From NCBI GenBank assembly GCA_963771705.1, contig CAVYUP010000014.1:773081-837080 (forward strand): a stretch of 64,000 nt of DNA, given 5' to 3'. A model generated the notes under the pieces. The model ran no database searches, was not told the origin of the DNA, and saw only the letters and a list, made by a program, of their open reading frames with translations. This DNA comes from DATFVA01 sp963771705 (GTDB lineage: Bacteria > Bacteroidota > Ignavibacteria > Ignavibacteriales > Ignavibacteriaceae). The translations under genes were made by a program, and so were the position numbers. Below are positions 7,580 through 16,520 of this stretch, piece by piece. The first letter of the stretch is position 1. Every line of letters starts with the position of its first letter.

Positions 7580-10525
7580 TCAAAATTTAACACGAACACC
7601 CAGGTCGGCAGTCATTCCATAATCCTGCTGTGCCTGAGGAACTCCTGTGGGAGCCTGGATCACCTGAATATCTTTTTCTCCATTTATATTATTGAGATTT
7701 CCGAAAATCTGAATCCCGAACCAGGGAAGTTCCTGTTTAGCGGAAAGGTCCCAGCGGGTATAGGCTGATGTATTCGATCGTAATTGAGGGTAGAAATTAG
7801 GACCAGTAAAGATGTCATCCTGATATATCATAGAAACCCTAACGGAGAAACCTGCATAATCATATCCGACTGATAAATTTGCCATATTATCAGGCTGATA
7901 CAAAAGTCTGGCTGTATAAAAAGTATCAAGGGGTACTCTTAACCTAGGAGTTATTCTTTCCAGTTTACCATATGGATACTTCTCTTTTGAAAAAACATGC
8001 GTAAAATTCACGTTTAAGACCAGTCCGTTAAGCGGATGGGGCAGATACCAGAAGTGAGTCTGCCACTCAAGCTCAAGACCATAATCTATTGCCCTATTGG
8101 AATCATTTATATAAGTGTTTATCTGCGGATTTCCGCTTGGCGGAGGAGCACCTGATACCAAAGAGGGAGGAAAATATTTATATGCCTCCGTACCTGTTAC
8201 GTAAAATGTTGTAGGATAAATAAGATCATCTATCTGTTTGAGGAACCCACCGATAGTAAACAAACCGATCTCATTACTGTAAAATGAGAAATAGAGGTCA
8301 TAGTTATGAGATTGTGAAGGGACGAGATTAGTATTATTATAATAAATAACTCCCTCTGAAGATGATACATTGATCTTAGGAATAATAGAAATAAAATCAG
8401 GGTAAGCCAGAGTGTTGCTGTAGGAAAGGCGCACATCAAACCAGTCAAAGGGTTTAAATTTAAGTGAAGCGTCGGGAAGCCAATATCCGTGATTTTGAGT
8501 TACCGTTGTATCATAATGATTATAAGATCCTCCAAGGTCAGAACTTGTATTCTGCATGCCGCGGGAGGCAGTATAAACTGTTTGTAAATTCTGGTACCGG
8601 ACTCCGGGTATGAATGTAATATGAGGACCAATCGAAATCGTCGCCATGATATATGCGGCACTCTGATTTTCGTATCCCGAATAATCATCCATAGTAGAAA
8701 GTGCCTGATCGTAGAAATATGACAGAGGAGCATATTTTGCTATAAGCCCGGTGCTCTCCTGAAGATACGCTGCGAGGTCTGCGAGCATTGGAGCGTTCAG
8801 CGGGTTATTCATATTGTACTCCCCGCCCAGGAATTTTCCGTAATCATAGGTTGGATCAAGAAACAGCGACATAGGTATTTTGTTGCCGTATTGAACCGTA
8901 CCAAGCGAGTAGCGTCCTATTAAGGAATCAACATATTTCGCACTCTCAAGAGCCAGTCCCTGCGTACCGGTTGTATGATACGTATATGATCTATTCTGGT
9001 GGCGATACATTCCTCCGAACTTTATCACTGAGCTAATGTAATTAGATATATTCAGGTCTTTACTAAGGTCGAGAGAAGCCGATAGGGCTCGTGCTCCTGA
9101 AAAGCTTCCGGTATTAGAAAGATTGTTAAGAAATGATTTTGTCGGGTCGGGAGTAGCAACCCTTGGAATGATTTTGGGATCCAGGTTAGTTTTGCCGCTC
9201 AAGGTATCCAGGCCAGCTGAACCCTGCACAAAAGTAGCTATCCAGTCATTCGGGTTTTTAGTCTCTGTATATGTATGGGCAACAACAGCATTTACATTAA
9301 AGACCGGCAGCTGATATTGAAAACGCAGAGCGTTAGTTATAACGCTTAGCTGGCTTTGGGAGTATGCTAGGGTAGTATTGATAATATTGCTCCCAGCAAC
9401 ACCCTGTATCCCGAAATATTCCCCACGATTCTGAATATATGTATAACCTGTGCTTACAAAATTTGATAGTTTTACAGTTCCGTCAGGAAGCTTATAATCG
9501 AGTACCACTGCCCCGTCATAACGCTGACGATCTCTCGGGATATTATTTAAATTCAATCCCTCTGTAAAGTATAAAGGGATCAAATCTCCATCATTAGTAT
9601 ATGCTGCACCGAACTGATTCGAGGTAAGATTCTTGCGCTCAATATCGAACTGAACGAATAGACCCAAGTTATTATTGAAGAACCTGTTTTCCAGGCTCGC
9701 TCCATATTTATAATTATTTAACCGGTGATACGCATTCGAAAGAGCATTATAGCCTCCCTGAACAAGAACTCCGAATTCAGGTACTCCCGGGACTTTAACT
9801 TTCGCTTCCCTCAGTTCAAGATCCACTACACCGCCGATAACACTTGCATCCATATCCGGAGTAACAGTTTTTTTCACTTCCATGCCCTCCAGCATATTTG
9901 ACGATATCATACTAAGATCAACACTGGCATTATTAGGGTTTGATGAAGTTAACTGAACACCATTAACCAATATCTGGTTAAATTTTGGGGCCATTCCCCT
10001 TATAACCACCTCATTAGCTTCCCCGCCGCTTCTCAGAACAGATATACCGGGAAGTCTTCCAAGGGATTCTGCCGCATTCGCATCCGGGAGTTCCTGGATA
10101 CGTGCAGCGGATACTACACTTACAATATTATCCGAGGAGAGCTGCTGGTTTATCGCCGAATTCTGTCCGCTCGCCTGCCCCGTTACTACAACTGTTTCAC
10201 CTATAACAGTTACTGGTTGAAGTTCGAAATTTTGCCGGACAGACATACCTTCCCTGATTTCAACGGTAACTTCCTGAGAATTATAGCCAATATAGCTGGC
10301 GCGAAGAGTATAAGTTCCAGGGGGGACATTGTTAATTACATATTTACCGTGAGTATCTGTTGCAGCCCCTATACTGGTTTTTAACAGGATTACATTCGCT
10401 CCAATAAGTTCTTCACCTGTTATTTTATCCTTAACAGATCCCTCTAAATTAGCGGCCTCTGTATAAGCACTGCCAAAAATAAATGAAGCGGCTACGATTA
10501 AAATGCTCAAAAACTTATTGTGCAT
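7580..10525 (-). CDS. TonB-dependent outer-membrane receptor with CarboxypepD_reg-like domain
   Basis: A 981-residue outer-membrane receptor that would take up a ligand, here probably chito-oligosaccharides, using TonB energy. In order: signal peptide of about 25 residues; a carboxypeptidase-regulatory-like domain (GSVKDKITGEELIGANV to about residue 100); a plug domain containing VSAARIQELPDANAAESLGR and the NQILVNGVQL segment; then a long beta-barrel ending in the classic terminal aromatic residue (VRVKF). It is of the TonB receptor type ending in a barrel without an obvious SusC box, and no susD gene follows. AAAGGAGAG precedes the ATG. The 209 bases between its stop and the next gene contain no ORF I trust and no clear hairpin. 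Confidence 0.92.
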   Translation of the reverse strand: MHNKFLSILIVAASFIFGSAYTEAANLEGSVKDKITGEELIGANVILLKTSIGAATDTHGKYVINNVPPGTYTLRASYIGYNSQEVTVEIREGMSVRQNFELQPVTVIGETVVVTGQASGQNSAINQQLSSDNIVSVVSAARIQELPDANAAESLGRLPGISVLRSGGEANEVVIRGMAPKFNQILVNGVQLTSSNPNNASVDLSMISSNMLEGMEVKKTVTPDMDASVIGGVVDLELREAKVKVPGVPEFGVLVQGGYNALSNAYHRLNNYKYGASLENRFFNNNLGLFVQFDIERKNLTSNQFGAAYTNDGDLIPLYFTEGLNLNNIPRDRQRYDGAVVLDYKLPDGTVKLSNFVSTGYTYIQNRGEYFGIQGVAGSNIINTTLAYSQSQLSVITNALRFQYQLPVFNVNAVVAHTYTETKNPNDWIATFVQGSAGLDTLSGKTNLDPKIIPRVATPDPTKSFLNNLSNTGSFSGARALSASLDLSKDLNISNYISSVIKFGGMYRHQNRSYTYHTTGTQGLALESAKYVDSLIGRYSLGTVQYGNKIPMSLFLDPTYDYGKFLGGEYNMNNPLNAPMLADLAAYLQESTGLIAKYAPLSYFYDQALSTMDDYSGYENQSAAYIMATISIGPHITFIPGVRYQNLQTVYTASRGMQNTSSDLGGSYNHYDTTVTQNHGYWLPDASLKFKPFDWFDVRLSYSNTLAYPDFISIIPKINVSSSEGVIYYNNTNLVPSQSHNYDLYFSFYSNEIGLFTIGGFLKQIDDLIYPTTFYVTGTEAYKYFPPSLVSGAPPPSGNPQINTYINDSNRAIDYGLELEWQTHFWYLPHPLNGLVLNVNFTHVFSKEKYPYGKLERITPRLRVPLDTFYTARLLYQPDNMANLSVGYDYAGFSVRVSMIYQDDIFTGPNFYPQLRSNTSAYTRWDLSAKQELPWFGIQIFGNLNNINGEKDIQVIQAPTGVPQAQQDYGMTADLGVRVKF

Positions 10526-10570
10526 TTATGCTCTCCTTTCAGAAATAGTTCATCAAACTTTTACAACCGA

Positions 10571-11545
10571 TTAATTCCAATTGTCTTTTTTAAGTTCTCT
10601 CAAAATCAGGCTGCCTGCACCGAGTATTCCGGCCATATCATTATTTAGTCTGGAAACTAAAACCTGAATTTTTCCTTTATGAACATTTAACAGATTTTCT
10701 TCAAAATAACGACGCGCAGGCTCCAGCAGCAGATCTCCTGAATGCACAAGTCCACCGAAGAGCACTATCATCTCCGGAGAGAAGTGAGCCGCCAGATTTG
10801 CCATAGCCCGACCCAGGATTTTACCGGTATAATCGAACGCTTTGAGCGCCAAAGGATCGCCCTTAGCTGCCAGTTTACTTATCATCTGTCCCGTTATTTC
10901 ATCATAAGTCATCCCGCGCAATGGTCCCGCCTCAGTATGAAGCGCCATCATGTCGAAAACCGTACGCTTTATGCCTGTTACAGAAACATAAGTTTCAAGA
11001 CATCCAGACCTTCCGCAGTTACATTTTCTTCCTACCGGATCTACAATCACGTGGCCGAGTTCTCCTGCGAGTCCTCTTTCGCCGTGAAGGAGGCTGCCGT
11101 CTACAAATATCCCGGCTCCCATCCCAGTACCAAGGGTGATAACGATAAAGTTTCTCAGACCCTTTGCGTGACCATAATAATATTCCCCAAGAGCCGCGGC
11201 GTTCGCATCATTTATAATTGATACGGGAACTCCGAAGTATTCTTTCATTATAGAGACAAAATTCACATTGTTCCATTTTAAGTTTGAAGGCTCCTCAATG
11301 GTGCCGTTCAGATAATTCGCGCTGGGCGCCGCAATACCAATTCCAGCCAGCGTATATTCAGAACTGTACGAATCAAAGGAGAGATTTACATTTTTAACAA
11401 GTCTCTCTATAAATTTTTCAGCATCCATTTCTCCATTTGTAGGAATAGAACTTCCTGAAAGATAATTCCCTTCATGATTGAGGAACCCAAACGAGGTGTT
11501 TGTTCCGCCTATGTCTATTCCGAGTGTCAGTTTTTTCTTTTCCAT
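10571..11545 (-). CDS. nagK: ROK-family sugar kinase, probable N-acetylglucosamine kinase
   Basis: A 324-residue ROK kinase. Visible motifs are the phosphate-binding DIGGTNTSFG (11-20), the catalytic Asp in NDANAAALGEYYYG (Asp113), the second phosphate loop LGTGMGAG, ELGHV with the sugar- and metal-contacting Glu/His (about 163-166), and the zinc-binding set CNCGRSGCLE (Cys175, 177, 182). It would phosphorylate GlcNAc released by the chitobiose phosphorylase, feeding NagA. Glucokinases of the ROK family look alike, so the sugar is assigned by context. It follows the ROK regulator gene by 79 bases that contain an inverted-repeat operator candidate. Confidence 0.87.
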   Translation of the reverse strand: MEKKKLTLGIDIGGTNTSFGFLNHEGNYLSGSSIPTNGEMDAEKFIERLVKNVNLSFDSYSSEYTLAGIGIAAPSANYLNGTIEEPSNLKWNNVNFVSIMKEYFGVPVSIINDANAAALGEYYYGHAKGLRNFIVITLGTGMGAGIFVDGSLLHGERGLAGELGHVIVDPVGRKCNCGRSGCLETYVSVTGIKRTVFDMMALHTEAGPLRGMTYDEITGQMISKLAAKGDPLALKAFDYTGKILGRAMANLAAHFSPEMIVLFGGLVHSGDLLLEPARRYFEENLLNVHKGKIQVLVSRLNNDMAGILGAGSLILRELKKDNWN

Positions 11546-11570
11546 TATTTCATTTTCAAATTTGCAGATA

Positions 11571-11597
11571 TTTAGTTTGTTGCGTCAACATACTAAA
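11571..11597. promoter_or_regulatory. Inverted repeat, candidate ROK-regulator operator
   Basis: Arms TTTAGTTTGTTG (11571-11582) and CAACATACTAAA (11586-11597) are reverse complements except for one position, separated by CGT. The site is 25 bases before the kinase ATG and between it and the regulator gene. The left arm recurs exactly before the regulator itself (12834-12845). NagC/Mlc-type proteins bind such symmetric sites; binding by the adjacent regulator is inferred. Confidence 0.6.
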
Positions 11598-11624
11598 GCC
11601 ATAAAAAAATCAGAATATTCCTGT

Positions 11625-12827
11625 TCAGATCATAATTTTATAATCATCGAATATTTCTTTAATTGCCAGGGTAGCAGCACCAAGAAGCCTTGGTCTTATT
11701 TTAAGAGATGTAGGTATGATTATAATGTTTTTATGTCTTCCGTAAAACGCCCTCTTCTCAACCTCCTCAAGTATTCTTGGATGAATAATATCCCAAGCGC
11801 TGGTAATTCTCCCTCCTATTACAATAGCATGAGGATCATAAGCTTTGACGATTGTTGCAATACCAAGTCCAAGAAAATCACCTGTTTCGTTAAGTACATC
11901 CGTAGCAATCTCATCTCCCTGCTCAGCTTTCTTTAAAATATAATCAAGCGTACAATTCTCATCAGAAGCTTTATTTTTAATTTTTGAACAATAACGTTTA
12001 ACGGTAGCTGTATCCGAGGCATATCTTTCCCAGCAGCCGTAATTGCCGCAGACGCATTGTTCACCCCCTTCGATAAGGATAAGGTGCCCTACTTCGCCGG
12101 CAGCCTGAAATTCACCCTGTAAAAGTTTTCCTTCAACTACAATTCCTGCCCCGATTCCGTCCCCTACGGAGAGAAAAACGAAATTCGAAAGATCTGCCCC
12201 CTGATCGCCAAACCACAACTCAGCAAGAGCAGAAGCTTTAGCGTCATTTCCAACAGCTATAATTTTAAGATCGGGCATATGTTTGATAAATTCTTCCCCG
12301 ATATTAAAATTTTCCCATCCAAGGTTGGGGGCAAAGTCGACCCGAAGCACCCTCGAATCTACGATACCGGCCACGCTTATACCAAGGCCTTCCAGTTTTT
12401 CTATCTTTGAACGTTTACAAAGTGCTTTTAATTTTCTCACGCAAAGTGATACAAAAGATTTCGGGTCCTTCGGTTTTGTATCGAATTTTGATTCCGCCAG
12501 AATTGTTCCGTCAATATCCACTATAGCTATACAGGTAACAGCTGAATCAATATTTATTGCACCGATCAGAGACCGGCCCAATTTTATAGATAGATCAATC
12601 GGGTTTCTCCCAATATTCCTGTCCTGATTAATCTGTTCGTAAATAAGCTCTTCATTTATCAAATCGGCAACTATACTTGAGACTGTACTTTTATTAAGTC
12701 CCGTCATTTTTGCGATGCGAGCTCTGGAGATAGGCTGGTTTTTGCGGATGATGTTGAGGATCATAGACCGATTTATATCCCGGACTATTTTTGCGTTCCC
12801 GCTGATTGTCTTCTGCATGTGAGTCAT
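11625..12827 (-). CDS. NagC/XylR-type ROK transcriptional regulator
   Basis: A 400-residue ROK repressor: an N-terminal winged helix-turn-helix (PISRARIAKMTGLNKSTVS, about 33-51) followed by a ROK sugar-sensing domain with the zinc motif CVCGNYGCWERYAS. Such proteins repress sugar genes until GlcNAc-6-phosphate or a related effector binds. It heads the minus-strand chitin gene run and its own promoter region holds a half-copy of the operator seen before the kinase, suggesting autoregulation. The ATG at 12827 is used; a second ATG at 12818 is three codons inside. Neither has a strong ribosome site. Confidence 0.88.
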   Translation of the reverse strand: MTHMQKTISGNAKIVRDINRSMILNIIRKNQPISRARIAKMTGLNKSTVSSIVADLINEELIYEQINQDRNIGRNPIDLSIKLGRSLIGAINIDSAVTCIAIVDIDGTILAESKFDTKPKDPKSFVSLCVRKLKALCKRSKIEKLEGLGISVAGIVDSRVLRVDFAPNLGWENFNIGEEFIKHMPDLKIIAVGNDAKASALAELWFGDQGADLSNFVFLSVGDGIGAGIVVEGKLLQGEFQAAGEVGHLILIEGGEQCVCGNYGCWERYASDTATVKRYCSKIKNKASDENCTLDYILKKAEQGDEIATDVLNETGDFLGLGIATIVKAYDPHAIVIGGRITSAWDIIHPRILEEVEKRAFYGRHKNIIIIPTSLKIRPRLLGAATLAIKEIFDDYKIMI

Positions 12828-12833
12828 TCTTGA

Positions 12834-12860
12834 TTTAGTTTGTTGTTTAAACCAACAATT
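12834..12860. promoter_or_regulatory. Second operator candidate, upstream of the ROK regulator
   Basis: The 12-base arm TTTAGTTTGTTG (12834-12845) is identical to the left arm of the site at 11571. It is followed after TTTAAAC by CAACAATT, so TTGTTG and CAACAA face each other, an imperfect palindrome 6 bases before the regulator ATG. The rest of the 279-base gap to the pirin gene (12828-13106) shows no other gene. Confidence 0.45.
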
Positions 12861-13106
12861 ACAACAGGAACATAAATAATTAATTTTATTAACACAATAC
12901 CCTGCTTAAATTTATTTCCTATCTGTGCGGGATGAACTCATTAAAAAAAATAATGAAGATATAGTGAGCAGCTACTCCGGGTACACAGGAATATTCTTTT
13001 ATTAATAAAATATTTCATTATTTTGAACAGTGACGAATGATTTCAACAAATTCCAGTTTTAACCAACAGCAGGTACGCTGCGAGAAATTGAGAAAGGAGC
13101 ATTGAA

Positions 13107-14009
13107 ATGTCTATACGCCCTGTTAGGAAGATACTGAAGGCTCAGCCGACCGTTGAAGGCGCGGGTGTAAATCTGAGGAGAGCAATTGGATTCGGGGATC
13201 CGACAGAAGCCGATCCTTTTCTCCTTTTAGATGATTTCCGGAATGAGCGGCCTGAGGACTACCTTGCAGGATTCCCGTGGCATCCCCACAGAGGAATTGA
13301 AACAATCACTTATGTACTTGCCGGGAGCGTTGAACATGGTGATAGTATGGGAAACAAAGGAGTGATTTCTTCAGGTGATATTCAATGGATGACCGCGGGA
13401 AGCGGAATCATTCACCAGGAAATGCCTAAGGGCGACAATACTGGAAGGATGCATGGCTTTCAATTATGGGCTAACCTTCCGAGGTCTCTTAAAATGACCA
13501 CACCACGCTACCAGGAAATTAAATCACCCGAAATTCCTGAGGTTACCGATGATGACGGAACTAAAGTGCGGCTGGTTTGCGGAAGTTTCTGGGGTAAGAG
13601 AGGTCCCGTTGAAGGGATTGCAGCTGACCCTGTGTATATAGATGTTTCAGTCCCCGCTGGAAAGAAAAAGACCTTACCTATAGATACAAGGAACAATGCA
13701 TTTGCTTATATTTTTGAAGGATCCGGAAAATTTTGTAATGCATCCGGGCCGCTTGCGGTTCCTACTGAGAGTGTAGGCTGGCTGGATACCCACCCCCCTG
13801 TTGAAGCAGACAACAGGTCTCTTATATTATTCGACAGCGGTGATGAAATCTCGGTTCAGGCAGGAGATGAAGGCATCAGATTTCTCCTTATTTCCGGAAG
13901 ACCATTAAAAGAACCTGTAGCCTGGTATGGACCGATAGTGATGAACACACAGGGAGAACTAAAGAAAGCTTTCGAGGAACTGCAGGAAGGGACATTTCTT
14001 AAAAAATAA
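13107..14009 (+). CDS. Pirin family protein
   Basis: A 300-residue bicupin of the pirin family. The metal ligands are visible: HPHRGIET (His59, His61) and SGIIHQEMP (His103, Glu105). Bacterial pirins of this kind can have quercetin 2,3-dioxygenase activity, though the natural substrate is usually unknown. Residues 1-120 form the conserved N-terminal cupin; the C-terminal half is the more variable second cupin. The ATG is preceded by AAAGGAG at good spacing. It is divergent from the chitin locus and alone in its direction, so it is probably a single-gene unit. Confidence 0.92.
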   Translation: MSIRPVRKILKAQPTVEGAGVNLRRAIGFGDPTEADPFLLLDDFRNERPEDYLAGFPWHPHRGIETITYVLAGSVEHGDSMGNKGVISSGDIQWMTAGSGIIHQEMPKGDNTGRMHGFQLWANLPRSLKMTTPRYQEIKSPEIPEVTDDDGTKVRLVCGSFWGKRGPVEGIAADPVYIDVSVPAGKKKTLPIDTRNNAFAYIFEGSGKFCNASGPLAVPTESVGWLDTHPPVEADNRSLILFDSGDEISVQAGDEGIRFLLISGRPLKEPVAWYGPIVMNTQGELKKAFEELQEGTFLKK

Positions 14010-14053
14010 TGATTTTACTGGTTATTGATCCGCGTAGATCATCAACAAAAAAC

Positions 14054-14089
14054 TTAAAAAAAAGCTGTGCCATCTTCCGGAGCAGCTTT
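14054..14089 (-). terminator. Rho-independent terminator of the HExxH/T9SS gene
   Basis: On the minus strand AAAGCTG (14089-14083) pairs with CAGCTTT (14067-14061) around a 15-base loop and is followed by a run of T residues, 24 bases after the stop at 14113. Its T tract points toward minus-strand use, although it also lies after the convergent pirin gene. Confidence 0.75.
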
Positions 14090-14112
14090 CAGTATCGTTA
14101 ATATGCAGAATA

Positions 14113-14823
14113 TTATTTTAAAAGGATCATTTTTTTTGTTAAGGCATAATTACCTGCAATAATACGATATATGTATAAACCGCTGCTGAAGAATGTGCCG
14201 TCAAACCCGGTTTTATATATACCAGGCAGTTTCTTTTCATTTACAAGAGTTGCAACTTCCTTACCAAGAATATTATATAATTTTATTGTAACATCACACT
14301 CTACTGGCAGTTCATACTGAATGGAGGTTACAGGATTAAATGGATTAGGATAATTCTGATGGAGAATGAATCGTCCCGGAAGTTCTAACGGAGCTTCATT
14401 ACTATGGACAAGTCCGGCGAGCTGTTTTAAATAATAAATATAACCAGAGTCAATTTCTTCATAAGAGACATCAAATACATTCCAATCGCAGCCTGCCATG
14501 AAAAAATCACGGATCGTAGTATAATCCGCATAATTATTGTGCATATAATACCAAAAGGCCATACCGAAAGTATAAACCGACATATAACCGTTAGAATCAG
14601 GCATTATATCGGCGAGTTTTGGTTCTCTTCCGTATTGATTTATAAAGCTATTAAAGGCTGCTTCTATATACCATCCCCGATTTTGCAAATACTCTGAAGA
14701 ATAATCGCCGTATGTCATAAATTCGGCCATACCTTCCGCATGAAACCCGGTGATTTGTTCGGGCAGCGGGGCCATATGATTATGAAAAACATGAAAGAAT
14801 TCATGAGGGATCAAGCTGAGCAT
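14113..14823 (-). CDS. C-terminal half of frameshifted metallopeptidase-like T9SS protein
   Basis: This 236-codon frame carries the HEFFH zinc-protease-like motif at its very start (residues 7-11), GFHAEGMAEFMTYG further on as a possible third-ligand Glu region, and a full C-terminal T9SS sorting domain (NYPNPFNPVTSIQYELP, ending KKMILLK). It lacks a signal peptide and a credible ribosome site of its own. Its frame continues upstream through the codons for GLTEAMLSL directly into the end of the gene at 14811-16520 if one extra G is allowed in a G7 run. It is therefore best read as the second half of one gene whose product would be an exported, cell-surface metallopeptidase-like protein of about 800 residues. 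Confidence 0.75.
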   Translation of the reverse strand: MLSLIPHEFFHVFHNHMAPLPEQITGFHAEGMAEFMTYGDYSSEYLQNRGWYIEAAFNSFINQYGREPKLADIMPDSNGYMSVYTFGMAFWYYMHNNYADYTTIRDFFMAGCDWNVFDVSYEEIDSGYIYYLKQLAGLVHSNEAPLELPGRFILHQNYPNPFNPVTSIQYELPVECDVTIKLYNILGKEVATLVNEKKLPGIYKTGFDGTFFSSGLYIYRIIAGNYALTKKMILLK

Positions 14824-16520
14824 CGCTTCTGTAAGTCCCCCCCGAAATAAACCGGGGATAGAATATCCAGCTTATCTCCCCCGCAGCCGCTCCCGCCATT
14901 GTACACATCATTGTAACCCATGCATTCCATTCCGGTCTGCTCATCAGGAAAAATAACAACGTTAAACCTGTTTTTAATATCCATGTCGTAAGAATCCTCA
15001 TAACAGGCTAATTTTTCTTCGAGTTTATAAGCGATGGAATCAAGAAAAGGTATTTCCTGATCAGCACCATAAATATCGAAGTTATCGATCACCGTCTGCA
15101 GTTTAATTCTCTCCGTTTCACTCTTTTGATAATAATAATAGAAATATGGATGCCACAAATCTTCCTGCAGCCATGTAGTTATTCCCTGGTAAGATATTCC
15201 ATTAAAAAGCTGACATTCGATAAAAGAGATTATCAAATCCTTCATATAGCCTTCATTATAATTTGCTGCATTTTCAATATCACTTTTTTCAGGAAGCCTC
15301 CCAAGTTCTGAAATAGCCTGAAGGATCATCTCCCTGTCGGGTCTGCAGCCTCCACGATAGAGTCCGAATCCTTCAAGGAAATAGTTCTCAGACGGGATGC
15401 CATCCTTAATTAATAATTTTCTGTGTACAAGCAATTGAGCAAGTGTTCCTTTTGCAAGGGCATTAAAATTCTGGTAATAATTTAACTGGTCTTCTGTTAA
15501 CGGAGGCGTAACCACAACGATATCATTTTCCTTATCAATCCACCCGCATTTCCAGTCAGGCATCTGAATACCAGAATACCGGACAAATTCATCCCTGGCA
15601 AGGAGATAAATTTTTATTTTAGCTTCGGGCAATACAGATGTCTGCATTGGCCTATCCCAGTATGAACAAAGTTCTACACATTCCTGCTGTATTGAATCAG
15701 AATTTGATGTCCAGTATCCTGAAGCACTATCAGCAGAATAGAACATCAGGTTTTCCGACTCGGCCTGCAGAGGTAAATCAGGCAGCACAGGAGAAAAGTC
15801 ACGTACCGTATTGCTTATTCTAAATTCATCAATCCAGCCGTCAAACTGAATATTGCTTGAACCGTCAACACCTCCTAAAAAAATCTGTCGCTCAGCCGTA
15901 CACAATGTCCCGTCTGTACTTTCCGGGAATGGAACAGTCTCAGCGAAAATTCTAAACCAATCCTCATCATGAATCAGAAATGAAATTTTTCTATCAATAC
16001 TATTGCTGATGAGGGCGATATGATACCAGTGGTACGGCTCAATTCCGTTTGATTGTTCAATTCTAACCTGAGAAAAGTCGGAAAAAGTAACTTCAGAAGT
16101 AAAACCCAATCCATCATTTCTAAAACCAATATTTACTGCGGAAACCCCCTCCCCATCCTTGATAAATATGGCAGGAAATTCAGTAGATCCGCTACCATAG
16201 CTGCCGACGTTTACCCAGAGTTCTACCGTCCAGTTTGTACCAAAATCCAATTCAGGTGTAACATCAAGCAGCACACACTGAAGCCCCTCGATATTATTGA
16301 TTCTATAGCATTCTTCGAAATCATTCATAGAGGATTCATAAACCGGATCATTACCCCAGTTGACCGCAGTTCCAGTATATGCTCCGAGAGTGGAAAGATC
16401 ATTATTGAAGTGCATTAATAAAAGTGTATTAGGATCGCCAGAATAAGGACCTCCATCCTGTGCAAACATGGATAGAGTGAAAAAGAGAATGATGGATATA
16501 ATTTTAAAGTATTCCCGCAT
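14811..16520 (-). CDS. N-terminal half of frameshifted LamG/T9SS secreted protein
   Basis: 569 codons beginning with a signal peptide (MREYFKIISIILFFTLSMFA). Residues about 30-240 form a LamG/concanavalin-like domain (LLLMHFNND at the start, FDGWIDEFRISNTVRD at the end), a common carbohydrate- or protein-binding module. The later part (about 300-569) is a peptidase-like region of the kind that precedes HExxH. The frame ends with SPVYFGGDLQKRCSA shortly after a seven-G run, while the neighbouring frame goes on into HEFFH and the T9SS tail. Restoring one G gives YFGGGLTEAML, a natural join. Either the gene is broken, switches by slippage, or the assembly lost a base. Confidence 0.75.
   Translation of the reverse strand: MREYFKIISIILFFTLSMFAQDGGPYSGDPNTLLLMHFNNDLSTLGAYTGTAVNWGNDPVYESSMNDFEECYRINNIEGLQCVLLDVTPELDFGTNWTVELWVNVGSYGSGSTEFPAIFIKDGEGVSAVNIGFRNDGLGFTSEVTFSDFSQVRIEQSNGIEPYHWYHIALISNSIDRKISFLIHDEDWFRIFAETVPFPESTDGTLCTAERQIFLGGVDGSSNIQFDGWIDEFRISNTVRDFSPVLPDLPLQAESENLMFYSADSASGYWTSNSDSIQQECVELCSYWDRPMQTSVLPEAKIKIYLLARDEFVRYSGIQMPDWKCGWIDKENDIVVVTPPLTEDQLNYYQNFNALAKGTLAQLLVHRKLLIKDGIPSENYFLEGFGLYRGGCRPDREMILQAISELGRLPEKSDIENAANYNEGYMKDLIISFIECQLFNGISYQGITTWLQEDLWHPYFYYYYQKSETERIKLQTVIDNFDIYGADQEIPFLDSIAYKLEEKLACYEDSYDMDIKNRFNVVIFPDEQTGMECMGYNDVYNGGSGCGGDKLDILSPVYFGGDLQKRCSA
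14837..14843 (-). other. G7 homopolymer at the frameshift point
   Basis: Seven C on the plus strand (G7 in the gene). An eight-G tract would join the two reading frames without loss. Slippage in such tracts is a known route to phase variation of surface proteins; a sequencing deletion is equally plausible. Confidence 0.6.

Noticed and set aside
10742..11221. 159-codon plus-strand frame over the ROK kinase
   Set aside because: Lies entirely over conserved ROK motifs on the other strand and has no plausible protein features.
14811..14850. Programmed ribosomal frameshift at the G7 run
   Set aside because: No downstream stimulatory stem-loop or upstream SD-like element typical of programmed sites was evident; slippage of the tract or sequencing error explains it more simply.
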